Shown one piece after another: positions 17,001 through 25,529 of a stretch of 64,000 nt of DNA; position 1 is the first letter of the stretch; each line of letters begins with the position of its first letter. The stretch is from Solirubrobacter soli DSM 22325 (lineage in GTDB: Bacteria > Actinomycetota > Thermoleophilia > Solirubrobacterales > Solirubrobacteraceae): positions 346,669-410,668 of the forward strand of contig NZ_KE384070.1 in NCBI RefSeq assembly GCF_000423665.1. Direction: 5' to 3'. The position numbers and the translations under genes are program-made. The notes under the pieces were generated by a model. It was given only the letters and a program-made list of their open reading frames with translations. It searched no databases and was not told where the DNA came from.

Positions 17001-17855
17001 GTTCGGGACCTGCCCGTCCGGCGTGCGCGCGTCGCTGCGCGGATAGAGCACGATCTTGTTGAAGTGCACGACCGACTTGAGGTCGACCTGCACCCACTTG
17101 GAGGGCGTGACCGCCTGCGTGGTCGACTGCCGGCTCATGTAGCCCGGGCTCGTGATCCGTCCGTCCGTGAGCTGCTTCGTGCCCCAGCCCTCGGATTGGA
17201 ACTGATCGAAGGCGCTCACGCTCGTGCCCAGCGCGAGGTTGGTCCCGTCGGGCGCGAGCACCTGCAGCTCGGCGAGCTGGATCCGCGAGACGGTGCCATA
17301 GGACGACTCGAAGAGCGGCAGTCCGAGTTTGGTGACGTCGAGGCGGACGTAGCGCGCGTCCTGCTCGCCCACGTCGATCACGACCGGACGGTTCAGCGGC
17401 GGCGGCGGGAGGTGGATCCACTGCGCGCTGCCCCAGTCGGTGGGGGAGAGGAGTCCCATCTCGAACGTCGACTCGGCGCTCCAGGGGGAGGCGTCGCCGT
17501 TGCCGTCCCACGCCCGTACCTGCCACTTGACACCGGTGCGCGAGGTGAGCGGCTTGCCGGCGTACGCGGCCTGCGGGCTCGCTCCGCCGACCTTCCCGGA
17601 GTCCCACAGCTCGTTGCCTGTGGCGTCGACGACCTTCACCTCGTAGGCGGTCTGCCGCGCGGCGGCGCCGCTGCCCGACAGCTTCCAGCTCAGCGTCGGC
17701 GTGGTGTCGTCGACCCCCAGCGGCTGGTCGCCGCGGTTGTCGATGCGCAGCGCGCCGACCTGGACCGCCGCCGCGTGTGCGGTGGCGCTCGCGGTCAGCG
17801 TCAGGGCGCAGACGACCGGGGCGGCGAGGACCGCCCGAGACCATCGATGCAGCAC
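14013..17855 (-). CDS. Secreted alpha-L-rhamnosidase, GH78, with discoidin-like domain
   Basis: 1280 residues. The signal peptide (VCALTLTASATAHAA) is followed by a fibronectin-like N-domain (TPTLSWKLSG ... TAYEVKVVD). Next come an inserted F5/8-type C (discoidin) domain at ~160-310 (RYVRLDVTKLGLP ... WVQVDLKSVVHFNKIVLYP) and the beta-sandwich. The (alpha/alpha)6 barrel carries DCPHREKLGWLAD near residue 750 (family acid residues) and TTIPESW near 1025 (family base Glu). It ends with a C-terminal beta-domain. It should cleave terminal L-rhamnose from plant or bacterial polysaccharides outside the cell, with the discoidin domain binding sugar. The GTG start follows AGAGAGGAGAG. A TTGACA box and a paired TGATCGTTTG repeat lie upstream. 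Confidence 0.92.
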   Translation of the reverse strand: MLHRWSRAVLAAPVVCALTLTASATAHAAAVQVGALRIDNRGDQPLGVDDTTPTLSWKLSGSGAAARQTAYEVKVVDATGNELWDSGKVGGASPQAAYAGKPLTSRTGVKWQVRAWDGNGDASPWSAESTFEMGLLSPTDWGSAQWIHLPPPPLNRPVVIDVGEQDARYVRLDVTKLGLPLFESSYGTVSRIQLAELQVLAPDGTNLALGTSVSAFDQFQSEGWGTKQLTDGRITSPGYMSRQSTTQAVTPSKWVQVDLKSVVHFNKIVLYPRSDARTPDGQVPNFPVDYTIRISSTSSTPTTVIKTVTGQPTPPGPDLTNPLPLFARAFTAAMPVAKARLYVAGLGAYEATVNGKPVTDTVLNPGVTNPLKSVQYGAYDVTSLVRGGDNTLGVALGNGQTNVVPQANAAAGRTSAYVKFTSIVPPSGTLIGAVDAGATTVQLDAVTGYSVGDTINVDTGDGGEKLESRRVTAVGTNTVTFDPPLSGTHASGVTVQGSGPPTKPEMAVTPRLFARLELTYADGTTDAIVTNRGFRAKDGPTITDNWYSGTDFDARAVQPGWDEPGADLSGWESASITSAPSLETKLVWREAPPTRVQKTFKAKTIKHVGPGSWAFDLGQNFAGMPRLHLDAGKVPAGTTIQIVPGEGWSGNGTVNTTSAGAATGILDTYTTDGDPDGETFSAQFMYHGFQYVQLSGLPADFVPDENTLVGLQTNADVPTGGTVTTDNELIDTVHRMSEYSIRSNMQSIFTDCPHREKLGWLADMIQSMGAIHSNFDVSGFLRNMQRDMLESQQPGGLIPGTAPEFPIFGGGYRDDVNWGGAFVITPYFLWQTYGDTRTMREYYKPMQDYLAYVRAQIGSGGLLVSGLGDWIAGDTTTPKEATGTYGLWVIADRMAQMAAAMGKDADAADYRGLATSLGNAFNAAYFDAASKTYKSGATGSQALDALPLEMGIVPDGAKQSVLDDLVSRIDAYHPGGSGPHISGGEVSLQPIYHVLMNNGRGDVLWNVLQEPSAPSYANFVNQGRTTIPESWDFAGSQNHMILLQIDEWFNAGLAGIQQAAGSTAYDRIVIKPQAVGTLGHVAGTYESPHGTIASEWTKGANGISSMKVSVPAGSTATVYVPAPNGESFVATGDAVPTGRSGGYQVFDVQPGDVTFVQGTSATAPVGGSVPATLSLTLGAPAMFGAFTPGVAKDYTASTTADVVSTAGDAALTVSDPGHLTNGAFSLASPLEVSFSKAAWTAPVSHDAVTIGFKQHIGATDALRTGAYGRTLTFTLSTTTP

Positions 17856-17895
17856 AACTCTCCTCTCTTAGACCGAGAGCAGGACTGCATCATTT

Positions 17896-17941
17896 TGATC
17901 GTTTGCTGTCAAGTATGGTCGATGAGAACCTCAAACGATCA
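17896..17941. promoter_or_regulatory. Paired operator half-sites upstream of rhamnosidase
   Basis: TGATCGTTTG (17896-17905) and CAAACGATCA (17932-17941) are perfect inverted copies, 26 bases apart. Between them, on the minus strand, is TTGACA, a good -35 box for the rhamnosidase. The outer copy overlaps the DAHP synthase stop codon. AACGATCA-type sites fit a LacI- or AraC-type sugar regulator; none is encoded nearby. Confidence 0.55.
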
Positions 17942-19315
17942 TGAGCGCAACATCTCCACGACGAGGAACGCGAGCTCCAGCGACTGCTGCGTGTTCAGGC
18001 GGGGATCGCAGGCGGTCTCGTAACGCGACCCGAGCTCGTCATGGGAGATCATCTGCGCTCCGCCCAGGCATTCCGTGACGTCCTCGCCCGTGTGCTCGAC
18101 GTGGATGCCGCCGGGGTGGGTGCCGAGGCGCTGGTGGACCTCGAAGAAGCCCTCGACCTCGCCCATGATGTTGTCGAAGTGGCGGGTCTTGCGGCCGCTC
18201 GGCGACTCCTCCGTGTTGCCGTGCATCGGGTCGCACTGCCAGACGACGCGGTGTCCGGAGCGCTCGACGGCCTGGATGATCGCCGGGAGCTTGTCGCGCA
18301 CCTTCTCGTTGCCCATGCGCGAGACCAGGGTGACGCGGCCGTCGACCCGGTTGGGGTCGATCCGGTCGACCAGCGCGACCGCCTCCTCGGGGCTGATCGA
18401 CGGGCCGATCTTCACGCCGATCGGGTTCTCGATCAGCGCCGCCAGCGCGACGTGGGCGCCGTCGAGCTGCCGGGTCCGGTCGCCGATCCACAGCTGGTGG
18501 GCCGAGAGCAGGAACAGCCGGCCCTCGTCGAGCCGCAACAATGCTCGCTCATAGTCGATCACGAGCATCTCGTGGCTGACGAACAGGTCGACCGTCCGCA
18601 GCGAGGAGTCGTCGACGCCGCAGGCGGACATGAAGCGCAGCGAGCGCTCGATCTCGCCTGAGACGCGCTCGTAGCGCTCGCCCGCGCTGGACTGCCGCAC
18701 GAAGTCCATGTTCCACTCGTGCAGGCGATGCAGGTCGGCGAGGCCCGCGCCGGTGATCGCGCGAGCGAGGTTCATCGCCGCCGCCGCGTTGGCGTACGCG
18801 CGCACGAGGCGGCTCGGATCCGGTCGCCGCGCGGCCTCGGTGGCCTCGATCGCGTTGACCATGTCCCCGCGGTAGGACGGCAGACCCGCGGCGTCGAGGT
18901 CCGCGCTGCGAGGCTTGGCGTACTGCCCGGCGATCCGGCCGAGCTTGATCACCGGCATCTCGGTCCCGTAGGTGAGCACGACGGCCATCTGCAGCAGCGT
19001 CCGGATCGTCCCGCGCAGGTGCGGCTCGGTGTTGTCCTGGAACGTCTCCGCGCAGTCACCCCCCTGGAGCAGGAACGCCTTTCCGCGCGCGACCTCGCTC
19101 ATGTGCCGCTGCAGCAGGTCGACCTCGGCGGGAACGGCGATCGGCGGGACGCTCTCCAGCAGCCGCCGCACGCGGGTGACGTAGTCGCGGTCGGGCCATG
19201 GCGGTTGTTGCGCCGCGGGGCGCGCAAGGGCGTCGGCAAGGGCCGCCGCCAGTGGTCGCGGGAGCGGGGGGAGCTCGGGGAGCTCCGCCACGGGCACATC
19301 GACGGTCCAGGTCAT
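17939..19315 (-). CDS. aroG: 3-deoxy-7-phosphoheptulonate synthase, class II
   Basis: First enzyme of the shikimate pathway: condenses phosphoenolpyruvate with erythrose 4-phosphate to DAHP. About 458 residues, the normal class II (plant/mycobacterial) length. Family blocks are intact: KAFLLQGGDCAETF (metal-binding Cys), PVIKLGRIAGQYAKPRS, FVSHEMLVIDYE, IGPSISPEEAV, VWQCDPMHGNT (metal-binding His) and GGIHVEHTGEDVTECLGG. ATG at 19315 is preferred to a TTG two codons earlier. It lies 9 bases behind the lipoprotein gene and is probably co-transcribed with it. No other aromatic biosynthesis gene is nearby. Confidence 0.95.
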   Translation of the reverse strand: MTWTVDVPVAELPELPPLPRPLAAALADALARPAAQQPPWPDRDYVTRVRRLLESVPPIAVPAEVDLLQRHMSEVARGKAFLLQGGDCAETFQDNTEPHLRGTIRTLLQMAVVLTYGTEMPVIKLGRIAGQYAKPRSADLDAAGLPSYRGDMVNAIEATEAARRPDPSRLVRAYANAAAAMNLARAITGAGLADLHRLHEWNMDFVRQSSAGERYERVSGEIERSLRFMSACGVDDSSLRTVDLFVSHEMLVIDYERALLRLDEGRLFLLSAHQLWIGDRTRQLDGAHVALAALIENPIGVKIGPSISPEEAVALVDRIDPNRVDGRVTLVSRMGNEKVRDKLPAIIQAVERSGHRVVWQCDPMHGNTEESPSGRKTRHFDNIMGEVEGFFEVHQRLGTHPGGIHVEHTGEDVTECLGGAQMISHDELGSRYETACDPRLNTQQSLELAFLVVEMLRS

Positions 19316-19324
19316 GCGCAAAAC

Positions 19325-20383
19325 CTAGCCGAGCGGGTCGAGGCCCTCGATCCTCACCGGGACGGCGTCAGGCGCCAGGCTGAACTCGTTGTCGGGGTCG
19401 GTCCGCGGCGGCCACTGCACTTCGATCACGCGGGCGATCGTGCCGTCGTCGGCGAGCTGGACGAGCTGCTTCGGCCCGTTATTGCCCTCGTGCCCGTACA
19501 GCGCGATCAGCGTGTGCCCCTCCGGGAGCCAGATGCCGCTGAAGAGCCACTTCGGGACCGGCACGCTCGCACCGCCGGGCCACACCGCCACTTCCGGCGC
19601 GCTCGTGTCGATCCCGTCGGAGCGATACGCGTAGGGAGGGCAGCACTCCGGATGCGTGACCATGATCCGGGTGCCGTCAGGCGACCACCGCGGCACGCCC
19701 TTGAGCGTGGTCCAGCTGACCTCGTTCGGCCGCGCGATCGTGAACACGCCGACCCGCTGCCCGACGTCCTCGCCGACCATCCGCCGCGCCACCGGCGACC
19801 AGGCCAGCTCTTCGAACCCGTTCTCGAGGTACCGGGCCCGTCGCACCCGTCCGGTCGTCGCGTCGAGCTCCGCGAGCTTGATGTAGTCGTGTGGTCCGAC
19901 GATCTCGGCGACGAACCGGTCGTCGGTCTTGAACGTGAGTGCCGAGATCTCGCGCACGCCGCGCGCGAGCGGCAGTCGCCACCAGCGCCGCCGGGCGGGC
20001 TCGACGACGAGCACGTGGTCCTGCCGCCCGCTCTGCAGCTCTTCGAGCACGGCGAAGCGGGCGCGGCTGGGGGACCAGATCAGCTTCGGCTCCTTGCCGA
20101 ATCCTTTGACCGCGATGTCGAACGACGCTTGACCACGGACGCGGACCCGGCCGGGCTGGAGCGAGACGCCCTGGCCCGCGGATGCGCGCACGCTCCCGTC
20201 GAGGCCGATGCTGATGCGCCGCCGGCTCGTGAGCTCAGGGCACGAGGTGCCCGAACCACCGCAGTCGGTCAGGTCGGCGATCTGGACGATCACCCGCGGC
20301 TCGGGCACGGCCTGCCGGACGGCGGCCGGCGTGGCTCCACACCCGGCGAGGCACAGCACGGACAGGACGAGGCCGGTGCGCAT
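19325..20383 (-). CDS. Secreted lipoprotein with TolB-like beta-propeller
   Basis: 352 residues. The lipobox LCLAGC is at residues 10-15, so it is predicted to be a membrane-anchored lipoprotein. The body contains WSPSRARFAVLEEL, LAWSPVARRMVGEDVG and PRWSPDGTRIMVTHPE, the spaced W-SPDG blades of TolB/WD40-like propellers. A CCPPYAY segment and paired cysteines suggest disulfides. The function is not known. It sits directly before DAHP synthase, but a functional link is not obvious. Confidence 0.78.
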   Translation of the reverse strand: MRTGLVLSVLCLAGCGATPAAVRQAVPEPRVIVQIADLTDCGGSGTSCPELTSRRRISIGLDGSVRASAGQGVSLQPGRVRVRGQASFDIAVKGFGKEPKLIWSPSRARFAVLEELQSGRQDHVLVVEPARRRWWRLPLARGVREISALTFKTDDRFVAEIVGPHDYIKLAELDATTGRVRRARYLENGFEELAWSPVARRMVGEDVGQRVGVFTIARPNEVSWTTLKGVPRWSPDGTRIMVTHPECCPPYAYRSDGIDTSAPEVAVWPGGASVPVPKWLFSGIWLPEGHTLIALYGHEGNNGPKQLVQLADDGTIARVIEVQWPPRTDPDNEFSLAPDAVPVRIEGLDPLG

Positions 20384-20428
20384 GGGCCGTCACAGCGACC
20401 CTCCCACCCGCCGGGCAGCCGGTCAAGC

Positions 20429-21025
20429 TCAGCTGCGCTGGAGCAGCTGCGTGCCTTCCCAATCGGGCTCGATGTCGTACGGGACGCCGAGGTGGCCGAG
20501 GTAGGCATACAGCAGCTCCGGCGGGAAGCGCTCGGTCTTGCGGCGCCGCTTGTAGGCGTCGAGATCCTCGAAGTCGAACGGCTCGCCGGAGGTCTCGAAG
20601 ACCCACGAGCCGCCGTCGTTGGCCGCGGTGATCGAGCGGCGGTCGAGCAGCGGCGGCGTGCCGTCGATGTCGTAGACCTCGAGGATGCGGGCCGGGTAGG
20701 CGTCCTCGCCGTCGGGGACGCAGACGGCACGCACGGCGCGGCAGCCGAGCTCGCGCGCGGCGAGACTCGGGATCACGCCGACGTCGTTCCCCAGCGGGCT
20801 GTTGCGGAACAGCAGCGACCAACCGGCGACGGGCACGACGGCGTTGCGGTCCATCTGCCGGGCCGGGCCCATGACCGCCACCGCGTCCTCCAGCGAGCGC
20901 CACCGGACGGGCTGCATCCGCCAGCCCTTCATGCCGTCGAGCAGCCAGGGCGCGACCGTGTCCGCGGGCGCGTGGATGAACCCGACCGTCTGCGTGACCG
21001 GGCCGCCGGCCGAGGACGGCAGCAT
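20429..21025 (-). CDS. Presumptive immunity protein of the adjacent Rhs toxin
   Basis: 198 residues, with no family that I recognise. The sequence is acidic and soluble, with segments GFIHAPADTVAPWLLDGMK, WSLLFRNSPLGNDVGVIPS and FPPELLYAYLGHLGVPYDIE. The start codon overlaps the Rhs stop as TGATG at 21025, so it is translated with the toxin. This is the standard place for an immunity gene. It has no signal peptide or membrane segment, so it would neutralise the toxin in the cytoplasm, consistent with a nuclease toxin. The assignment rests on position, not on homology. Confidence 0.65.
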   Translation of the reverse strand: MLPSSAGGPVTQTVGFIHAPADTVAPWLLDGMKGWRMQPVRWRSLEDAVAVMGPARQMDRNAVVPVAGWSLLFRNSPLGNDVGVIPSLAARELGCRAVRAVCVPDGEDAYPARILEVYDIDGTPPLLDRRSITAANDGGSWVFETSGEPFDFEDLDAYKRRRKTERFPPELLYAYLGHLGVPYDIEPDWEGTQLLQRS

Positions 21026-24000
21026 CAATCGACCTTCCGGAGCTCGAACTTGCCCTTGGGGTCGTTCGCGAGCAGGCGGTACTCGTGGGCGTCACCGCGT
21101 GGGTTGTCGAACCCTTCGAACTCCACGTAGTGCCGTTTGCCGTCGAGCGAGTACTGCAGATCCGGCCGGTTGGTGCCGACCCGGACGCCCTCGAGGTTCA
21201 CCTGCTGCTGGTTCACGCGGAGATCGTAGGCGCCGGGCGGGAGATTGGCGATCTCGTCCGCGAGCGCCTGGTTGTGCGTCGCGCGCCCGATCGGCCGGTT
21301 CAGCCGCAGCGGGGCCGGCGGCTTCGGGTTGACCGCGATGTCCTGCGGGACGCGCTCCCGGCCCGGCGCCCCGAGCCGTCCGCCGACGCCGCCGATCCCG
21401 CCGCCGAGCAGCAGGTCGGTGGCCATGCCCCGCGGGTCGAACGGGTCGCCGCCGTGGACAGCGCGGTTCCCCGCGCCGCCGGCGAAGCTCTCGACGCCGC
21501 CCGCGAGCGCCCCGCGGCCGAACGCCGCCGCCTTCGAGCTGCCGCTGACGAGCGCGCCGGCGCCGTAGCCGAGCCCGCCCGCGGCGCCGCCGATCAGCCC
21601 TGCGACCGCGACCTCGGTGTAGTTGACGTGGCCGGTGGTGGCCTTCTGGATCGCGGCGCTCGAGCCCGCGCTGAGCAGCGCACCGCCGATCATCGCCGCC
21701 CCGAGCGGCCCGCCGACGCCGGTCGCCATCACCGCGATGCCACCGACGATCAGCACCCCGGCGACGATCCAGTCCGCGTTGCGCGAGAAGAAGTTCGAGC
21801 CCATCCGGTCGCGGATCTCGCGCAGCTCCTGCTCGGTCACCGGCCGCAGGCCGAGTGGGTCGGCGCGACCGATCGGGTCGTTGCCGGCGTAGTGGTACGT
21901 GTTGGTCGCGTAGGCCGTGCCCGGCAGCGGCGGGAGTGGGTCGGGGGAGAGGAAGCTGCGCGTCGACGGGTCGTAGACGCGCGCCCGCAGCCACGTGTGG
22001 CCGGCGAACTCGACCTCGCCGCGGTAGCCCCGGAGCGGCGCTTGGAACGCCGGAGCGCCGAACGGGTCTCGCGGGCCGGGGTCGTCCTCGGGCAGACCGA
22101 CCACCGGCGAATACGGGTCCGCCGTGTCCCATAGGAGCTCGACGTCGTCGACCGCCGCGAGCTCGCCGAGCGCGTCGACGTCGACCTGTGTGTCGCCGAT
22201 CGCGACGAGCCGGCCCTGCGCGTCCCAGCGGTACGCGCGGTCGAACCCGTCGCCGTACTCGCGCACGCGCCGCCCGGAGCCGTCGTACTCGAAGAACGTG
22301 GCGTCGCGCTCGGTGCGGCGGGCGAGCAGCTGTCCTGCCGCGTCGTGCTCGTAGGTGACCACGCCGTCGGCTGACTCCTCGCGCACGAGCCGGCCGCCCG
22401 CGTCGTAGGCGAACGTGTGCCCGCCGGCGGCGACGAGCTGGCCCGCCGCGTCGTACACGACGCCCGCGGTCTTGCCGTTCCAGCGCACGTCGAGGTCGAT
22501 CCCTGTCTCGTAGCGGTAGGACAGCGAGAGCCCGTCGCGGCGGCGCTCCACGAGCCGTCCCGCCCGGTCCCAGGCGAACGCGTGCGAGTGTCCCGGCTCC
22601 TCGATCCCCACCTCGCGGCCGAGCTCGTCGCGGGTGATCGTCGCCGTGCCGAACGTGGCGAGGTTGCCGGAGGCGTCGTAGGTGTACTCCATGCGGCGGC
22701 CGGCGCCGTCGACGCGGGCGGTCACGCGACCCGCGGCGTCGTAGCTCCAGCTGGTCGCGCGGCCGAGTTGATCGATCTCGCGCACGAGCTGTCCCACCGC
22801 GTCGTACTCGCGTCTGACGATGCCGCCGAGCGGGTCGTGGATCTCCGCGAGCCGGCCGCGGTCGTCGTGCACGTAGCGGGTCGTCGCGCCGTTGGCGTCG
22901 GTGGCGGCGACGAGCTGGCCCGCGGCGTCGTAGGCGAAGCGGCGCGTGCCGTCGTGGCGGTCGGTGATCGCGACCGGCAGCCCGCGCTCGTCGTAGGCGT
23001 ACAGCGACAGCCCGTGGCCAGGCGCATACCACTCGACGACGCGGCCGTTGTCGTCGTAGCGCAGCCGCTCGCTCTCGCCGCCGGGCCCGATGGTCGCGAT
23101 CAGCGCGCCGTCCGCGTCGTGGACGAACTCGAAGTCGCCGCGCCGGGCCAGGCGGCCGCAGCGGTCGTACTCGAACGTCGTGACGCGCCCGGACGGGTCG
23201 GTGACGCGCTCGATGCGGCCCGCGGGCGTGTACTCGATCCGGCTGACGCCGCCGAGCGGGTCGGTGACCTGCGTGCGCCGCCCCAGGCGGTCGTACGTGG
23301 CGCGGGCGGTCGTCCCGTCCGGGCGCTCCTGGGTGAGGCAGCGGCCGAGCGCGTCGTAGGCGAACGTGGCGGAGGTGTTGCCGTCGTGAAGGGCGCTGAC
23401 GCGGCCGAACCGGTCGTGCGTGGCGTCGTAGCGGACGCCGACCGGATCGGTGGTCGCGGTGAGGTTGCCGCCCGCGTCGTACTCGCGCAGCCAGGTCGCG
23501 CCGGCCGGGTCGGTGGTGTGGGTGCGGCGGCACAGCTCGTCGTGGCCGAAGCGCCAGGTGGCGCCGCCGGGCTGGACGAGCTCGACGAGGTTGCCGAGGA
23601 CGTCGTAGTCGTGGCGCGTGACACGGCCGAGGCCGTCGACGGTCTCCGCCGTCTCACCGTGCTCGCCGTGGCGGGTCTCGACCCGCGTGCCGAGGGGGTC
23701 GATGACGGCGGTCCTCCGGCCGGCGGGGGAGTACTCGAAGCGCCAGGTCGACCCGTCGGGGTCGCGTTGCTCGAGCGGGCGGCCGGCGTGGTCTGCGACG
23801 AACGTCGTGCGGCGCCCGAGCGGGGAGATCGCGGCGGTCACGAACCCGGCCGCGTCGCGTTCGAGCCGTGCCGTGTTGCCGTCGGCGTCGGTGGCGGACA
23901 GCAGCTGCCCGTCGGCGTCGAAGCCGAACGCGACGCGCACGCCGTCGGGGTCCGTGATGGCGTGCACGAGGCCGTCGTGGACGGTGAGCCGCGTGATGCC

Positions 24001-25395
24001 ACCTTCGGCGTCGACGATCTCGATCGGGCTGCGCTCCGCGCCCGCGTATCGATGGCGGATCGTGGCGCCCGCAGTCGTCACGTCGAGGACGCGGTCCTGG
24101 TCGTCGTAGGTGAACGTGAACTCGGCGCCGGTGGGGAGGACGCGGCGCGTCAGGTTCGCGCGCTCGTCCCATTCCTGCACCGTGACGGCGCCCTTGCGAT
24201 CGGTGACGGCGACGGGGTTGCCGTGGGCGTCGTACTGGAAGCTTATGCGGGTCTCGTCGCCGGCGATCAGCGAGAGCAGGCGGCCGTGGGTGTCGTGGAT
24301 GTAGACGTTGGCGGGGCCGTCGGTGTCGTCGGAGGTGACGGTGACGTGGCCGGGGAGGTAGGCGAAGAGGGTGTTGCGGCCGAAGGGGGAGAGCTGGTGG
24401 ATGACGCGGCCGTCGTCGTCGTAGGCGTTGGCGACTTCGACGACGCCGTCGGCGTCGGCGACCGAGAGGACTTTCCCGGCGTCGCCGATCTCGTAGTGGC
24501 GTCCGGGCGCTTCGACGAGGGCGCCGTGCTCGTAGCGGTAGCTGACGGTGCGGCCGTCGGAGGCCTCGAGGGCGCTGATGCGCTCGTTGCGCCAGTGCAC
24601 GCGGACCGTGCTGCCGCGCACGGGACGCCACTCGGCGAGGCGGCCGTCCTCGTAGGACAGCGCGACGTCCGTGCCGGGGCCGTGCGTGACGCGGGTGGGC
24701 CGACCGGCGGCGTCGAACTCCCAGCGCTCGCCGCCGAACCAGTTCAGGGCGAGTCCTTCACCGGGCTCGACGAGGGCGTTGACGCCGAGCACGCGGCCGT
24801 AGCCCGCCCCCATGCGCGGGAACACGGCGCGTTGCCCGTCCGGGCCGATGTACTCGGCGCCGTCGGCGCGCGCGATCAGGCGGACGTCGGCCCAGCACGA
24901 CCAGCCCGGCCCGAACGCGCCCACGTGGTCGGAACGGCTGTTGTAGGTGCGGACGAGGAGGTCGTCCTCGACCTCGACGAAGTTGCCGCTCGCGGTGTTG
25001 ACCGGGTCGTTGGCGTAGCCGGTGGTGGGCGGCATGCCGTAGGCGACGGGGTCGTCGAAGGTGACGTGCCGGCGGCCTCCGAGCAGCCCGGCGGCCTTCA
25101 GGCTGGCGTGGATCGCCGAGTCCGGGAGCGTCTTGACCTGACCGTCGCCGCCGGCGTGGCGGAACGCCTGCGCGATCTTGGCGACCCAGCGCGCGTCGAT
25201 CTCGTTGTAGTCGACGAAGGTCCCGAACCCGGCCAGCAGGGAGCGGATGTCGAGCACGCCCCACTCGGTGCCGCTGAGGAAGCCCGCATAGTCGCTGCGC
25301 AGGCGGCGGTCGTGGGCGCGCAGCGCGTCGTCGGCGCGGCGACTCTGCGCGGCGAACCGGTCCAGGTCATCCGGACGTGCAGAACTCGTACCCAT
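21025..25395 (-). CDS. Rhs-family polymorphic toxin with C-terminal nuclease-like domain
   Basis: 1456 residues from ATG 25395, preferred over the upstream in-frame start because an ACGGAGTG site precedes it. Residues 1-105 form an alpha-helical WXG/LXG-like N-domain (AAQSRRADDALRAHDRRL, WGVLDIRSLLAGF), which suggests type VII or related export. A DUF6531 block follows (NDPVNTASGNFVEVEDDLLV). Residues ~300-1180 are YD repeats and the Rhs core ending YHYAGNDPIGRADPLGL. The C-terminal 275 residues are variable-type: a Gly/Ala-rich hydrophobic region, then a final ~90 residues with GTNRPDLQYSLDGKRHYVEFE. The D...E-x-E pattern is compatible with a PD-(D/E)XK nuclease. No secretion-system gene is in the window. 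Confidence 0.9.
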   Translation of the reverse strand: MGTSSARPDDLDRFAAQSRRADDALRAHDRRLRSDYAGFLSGTEWGVLDIRSLLAGFGTFVDYNEIDARWVAKIAQAFRHAGGDGQVKTLPDSAIHASLKAAGLLGGRRHVTFDDPVAYGMPPTTGYANDPVNTASGNFVEVEDDLLVRTYNSRSDHVGAFGPGWSCWADVRLIARADGAEYIGPDGQRAVFPRMGAGYGRVLGVNALVEPGEGLALNWFGGERWEFDAAGRPTRVTHGPGTDVALSYEDGRLAEWRPVRGSTVRVHWRNERISALEASDGRTVSYRYEHGALVEAPGRHYEIGDAGKVLSVADADGVVEVANAYDDDGRVIHQLSPFGRNTLFAYLPGHVTVTSDDTDGPANVYIHDTHGRLLSLIAGDETRISFQYDAHGNPVAVTDRKGAVTVQEWDERANLTRRVLPTGAEFTFTYDDQDRVLDVTTAGATIRHRYAGAERSPIEIVDAEGGITRLTVHDGLVHAITDPDGVRVAFGFDADGQLLSATDADGNTARLERDAAGFVTAAISPLGRRTTFVADHAGRPLEQRDPDGSTWRFEYSPAGRRTAVIDPLGTRVETRHGEHGETAETVDGLGRVTRHDYDVLGNLVELVQPGGATWRFGHDELCRRTHTTDPAGATWLREYDAGGNLTATTDPVGVRYDATHDRFGRVSALHDGNTSATFAYDALGRCLTQERPDGTTARATYDRLGRRTQVTDPLGGVSRIEYTPAGRIERVTDPSGRVTTFEYDRCGRLARRGDFEFVHDADGALIATIGPGGESERLRYDDNGRVVEWYAPGHGLSLYAYDERGLPVAITDRHDGTRRFAYDAAGQLVAATDANGATTRYVHDDRGRLAEIHDPLGGIVRREYDAVGQLVREIDQLGRATSWSYDAAGRVTARVDGAGRRMEYTYDASGNLATFGTATITRDELGREVGIEEPGHSHAFAWDRAGRLVERRRDGLSLSYRYETGIDLDVRWNGKTAGVVYDAAGQLVAAGGHTFAYDAGGRLVREESADGVVTYEHDAAGQLLARRTERDATFFEYDGSGRRVREYGDGFDRAYRWDAQGRLVAIGDTQVDVDALGELAAVDDVELLWDTADPYSPVVGLPEDDPGPRDPFGAPAFQAPLRGYRGEVEFAGHTWLRARVYDPSTRSFLSPDPLPPLPGTAYATNTYHYAGNDPIGRADPLGLRPVTEQELREIRDRMGSNFFSRNADWIVAGVLIVGGIAVMATGVGGPLGAAMIGGALLSAGSSAAIQKATTGHVNYTEVAVAGLIGGAAGGLGYGAGALVSGSSKAAAFGRGALAGGVESFAGGAGNRAVHGGDPFDPRGMATDLLLGGGIGGVGGRLGAPGRERVPQDIAVNPKPPAPLRLNRPIGRATHNQALADEIANLPPGAYDLRVNQQQVNLEGVRVGTNRPDLQYSLDGKRHYVEFEGFDNPRGDAHEYRLLANDPKGKFELRKVD

Positions 25396-25441
25396 CAGCT
25401 CACTCCGTTTCGCCGACCACGGCGACCGATGCTGCCGCGGT

Positions 25442-25455
25442 GCGCACGCGTGCGC
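25442..25455. promoter_or_regulatory. Perfect 14-bp palindrome in the Rhs divergent promoter region
   Basis: GCGCACGCGTGCGC lies between the Rhs start (25395, minus) and the divergent gene at 25530. It could be an operator controlling both, but GC-only palindromes also arise by chance in such DNA. Confidence 0.3.
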
Positions 25456-25529
25456 GAGAGTCCCGAGGCCCAACTTCGCGCCTGGGACCCGGCCCAGGAC
25501 CGCTCAGGGGTTATGAGACAATCGCGCTG

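Noticed and set aside
15501..18023. An 840-residue plus-strand frame opposite the rhamnosidase
   Set aside because: Same type of shadow; the GH78 motifs are on the minus strand.
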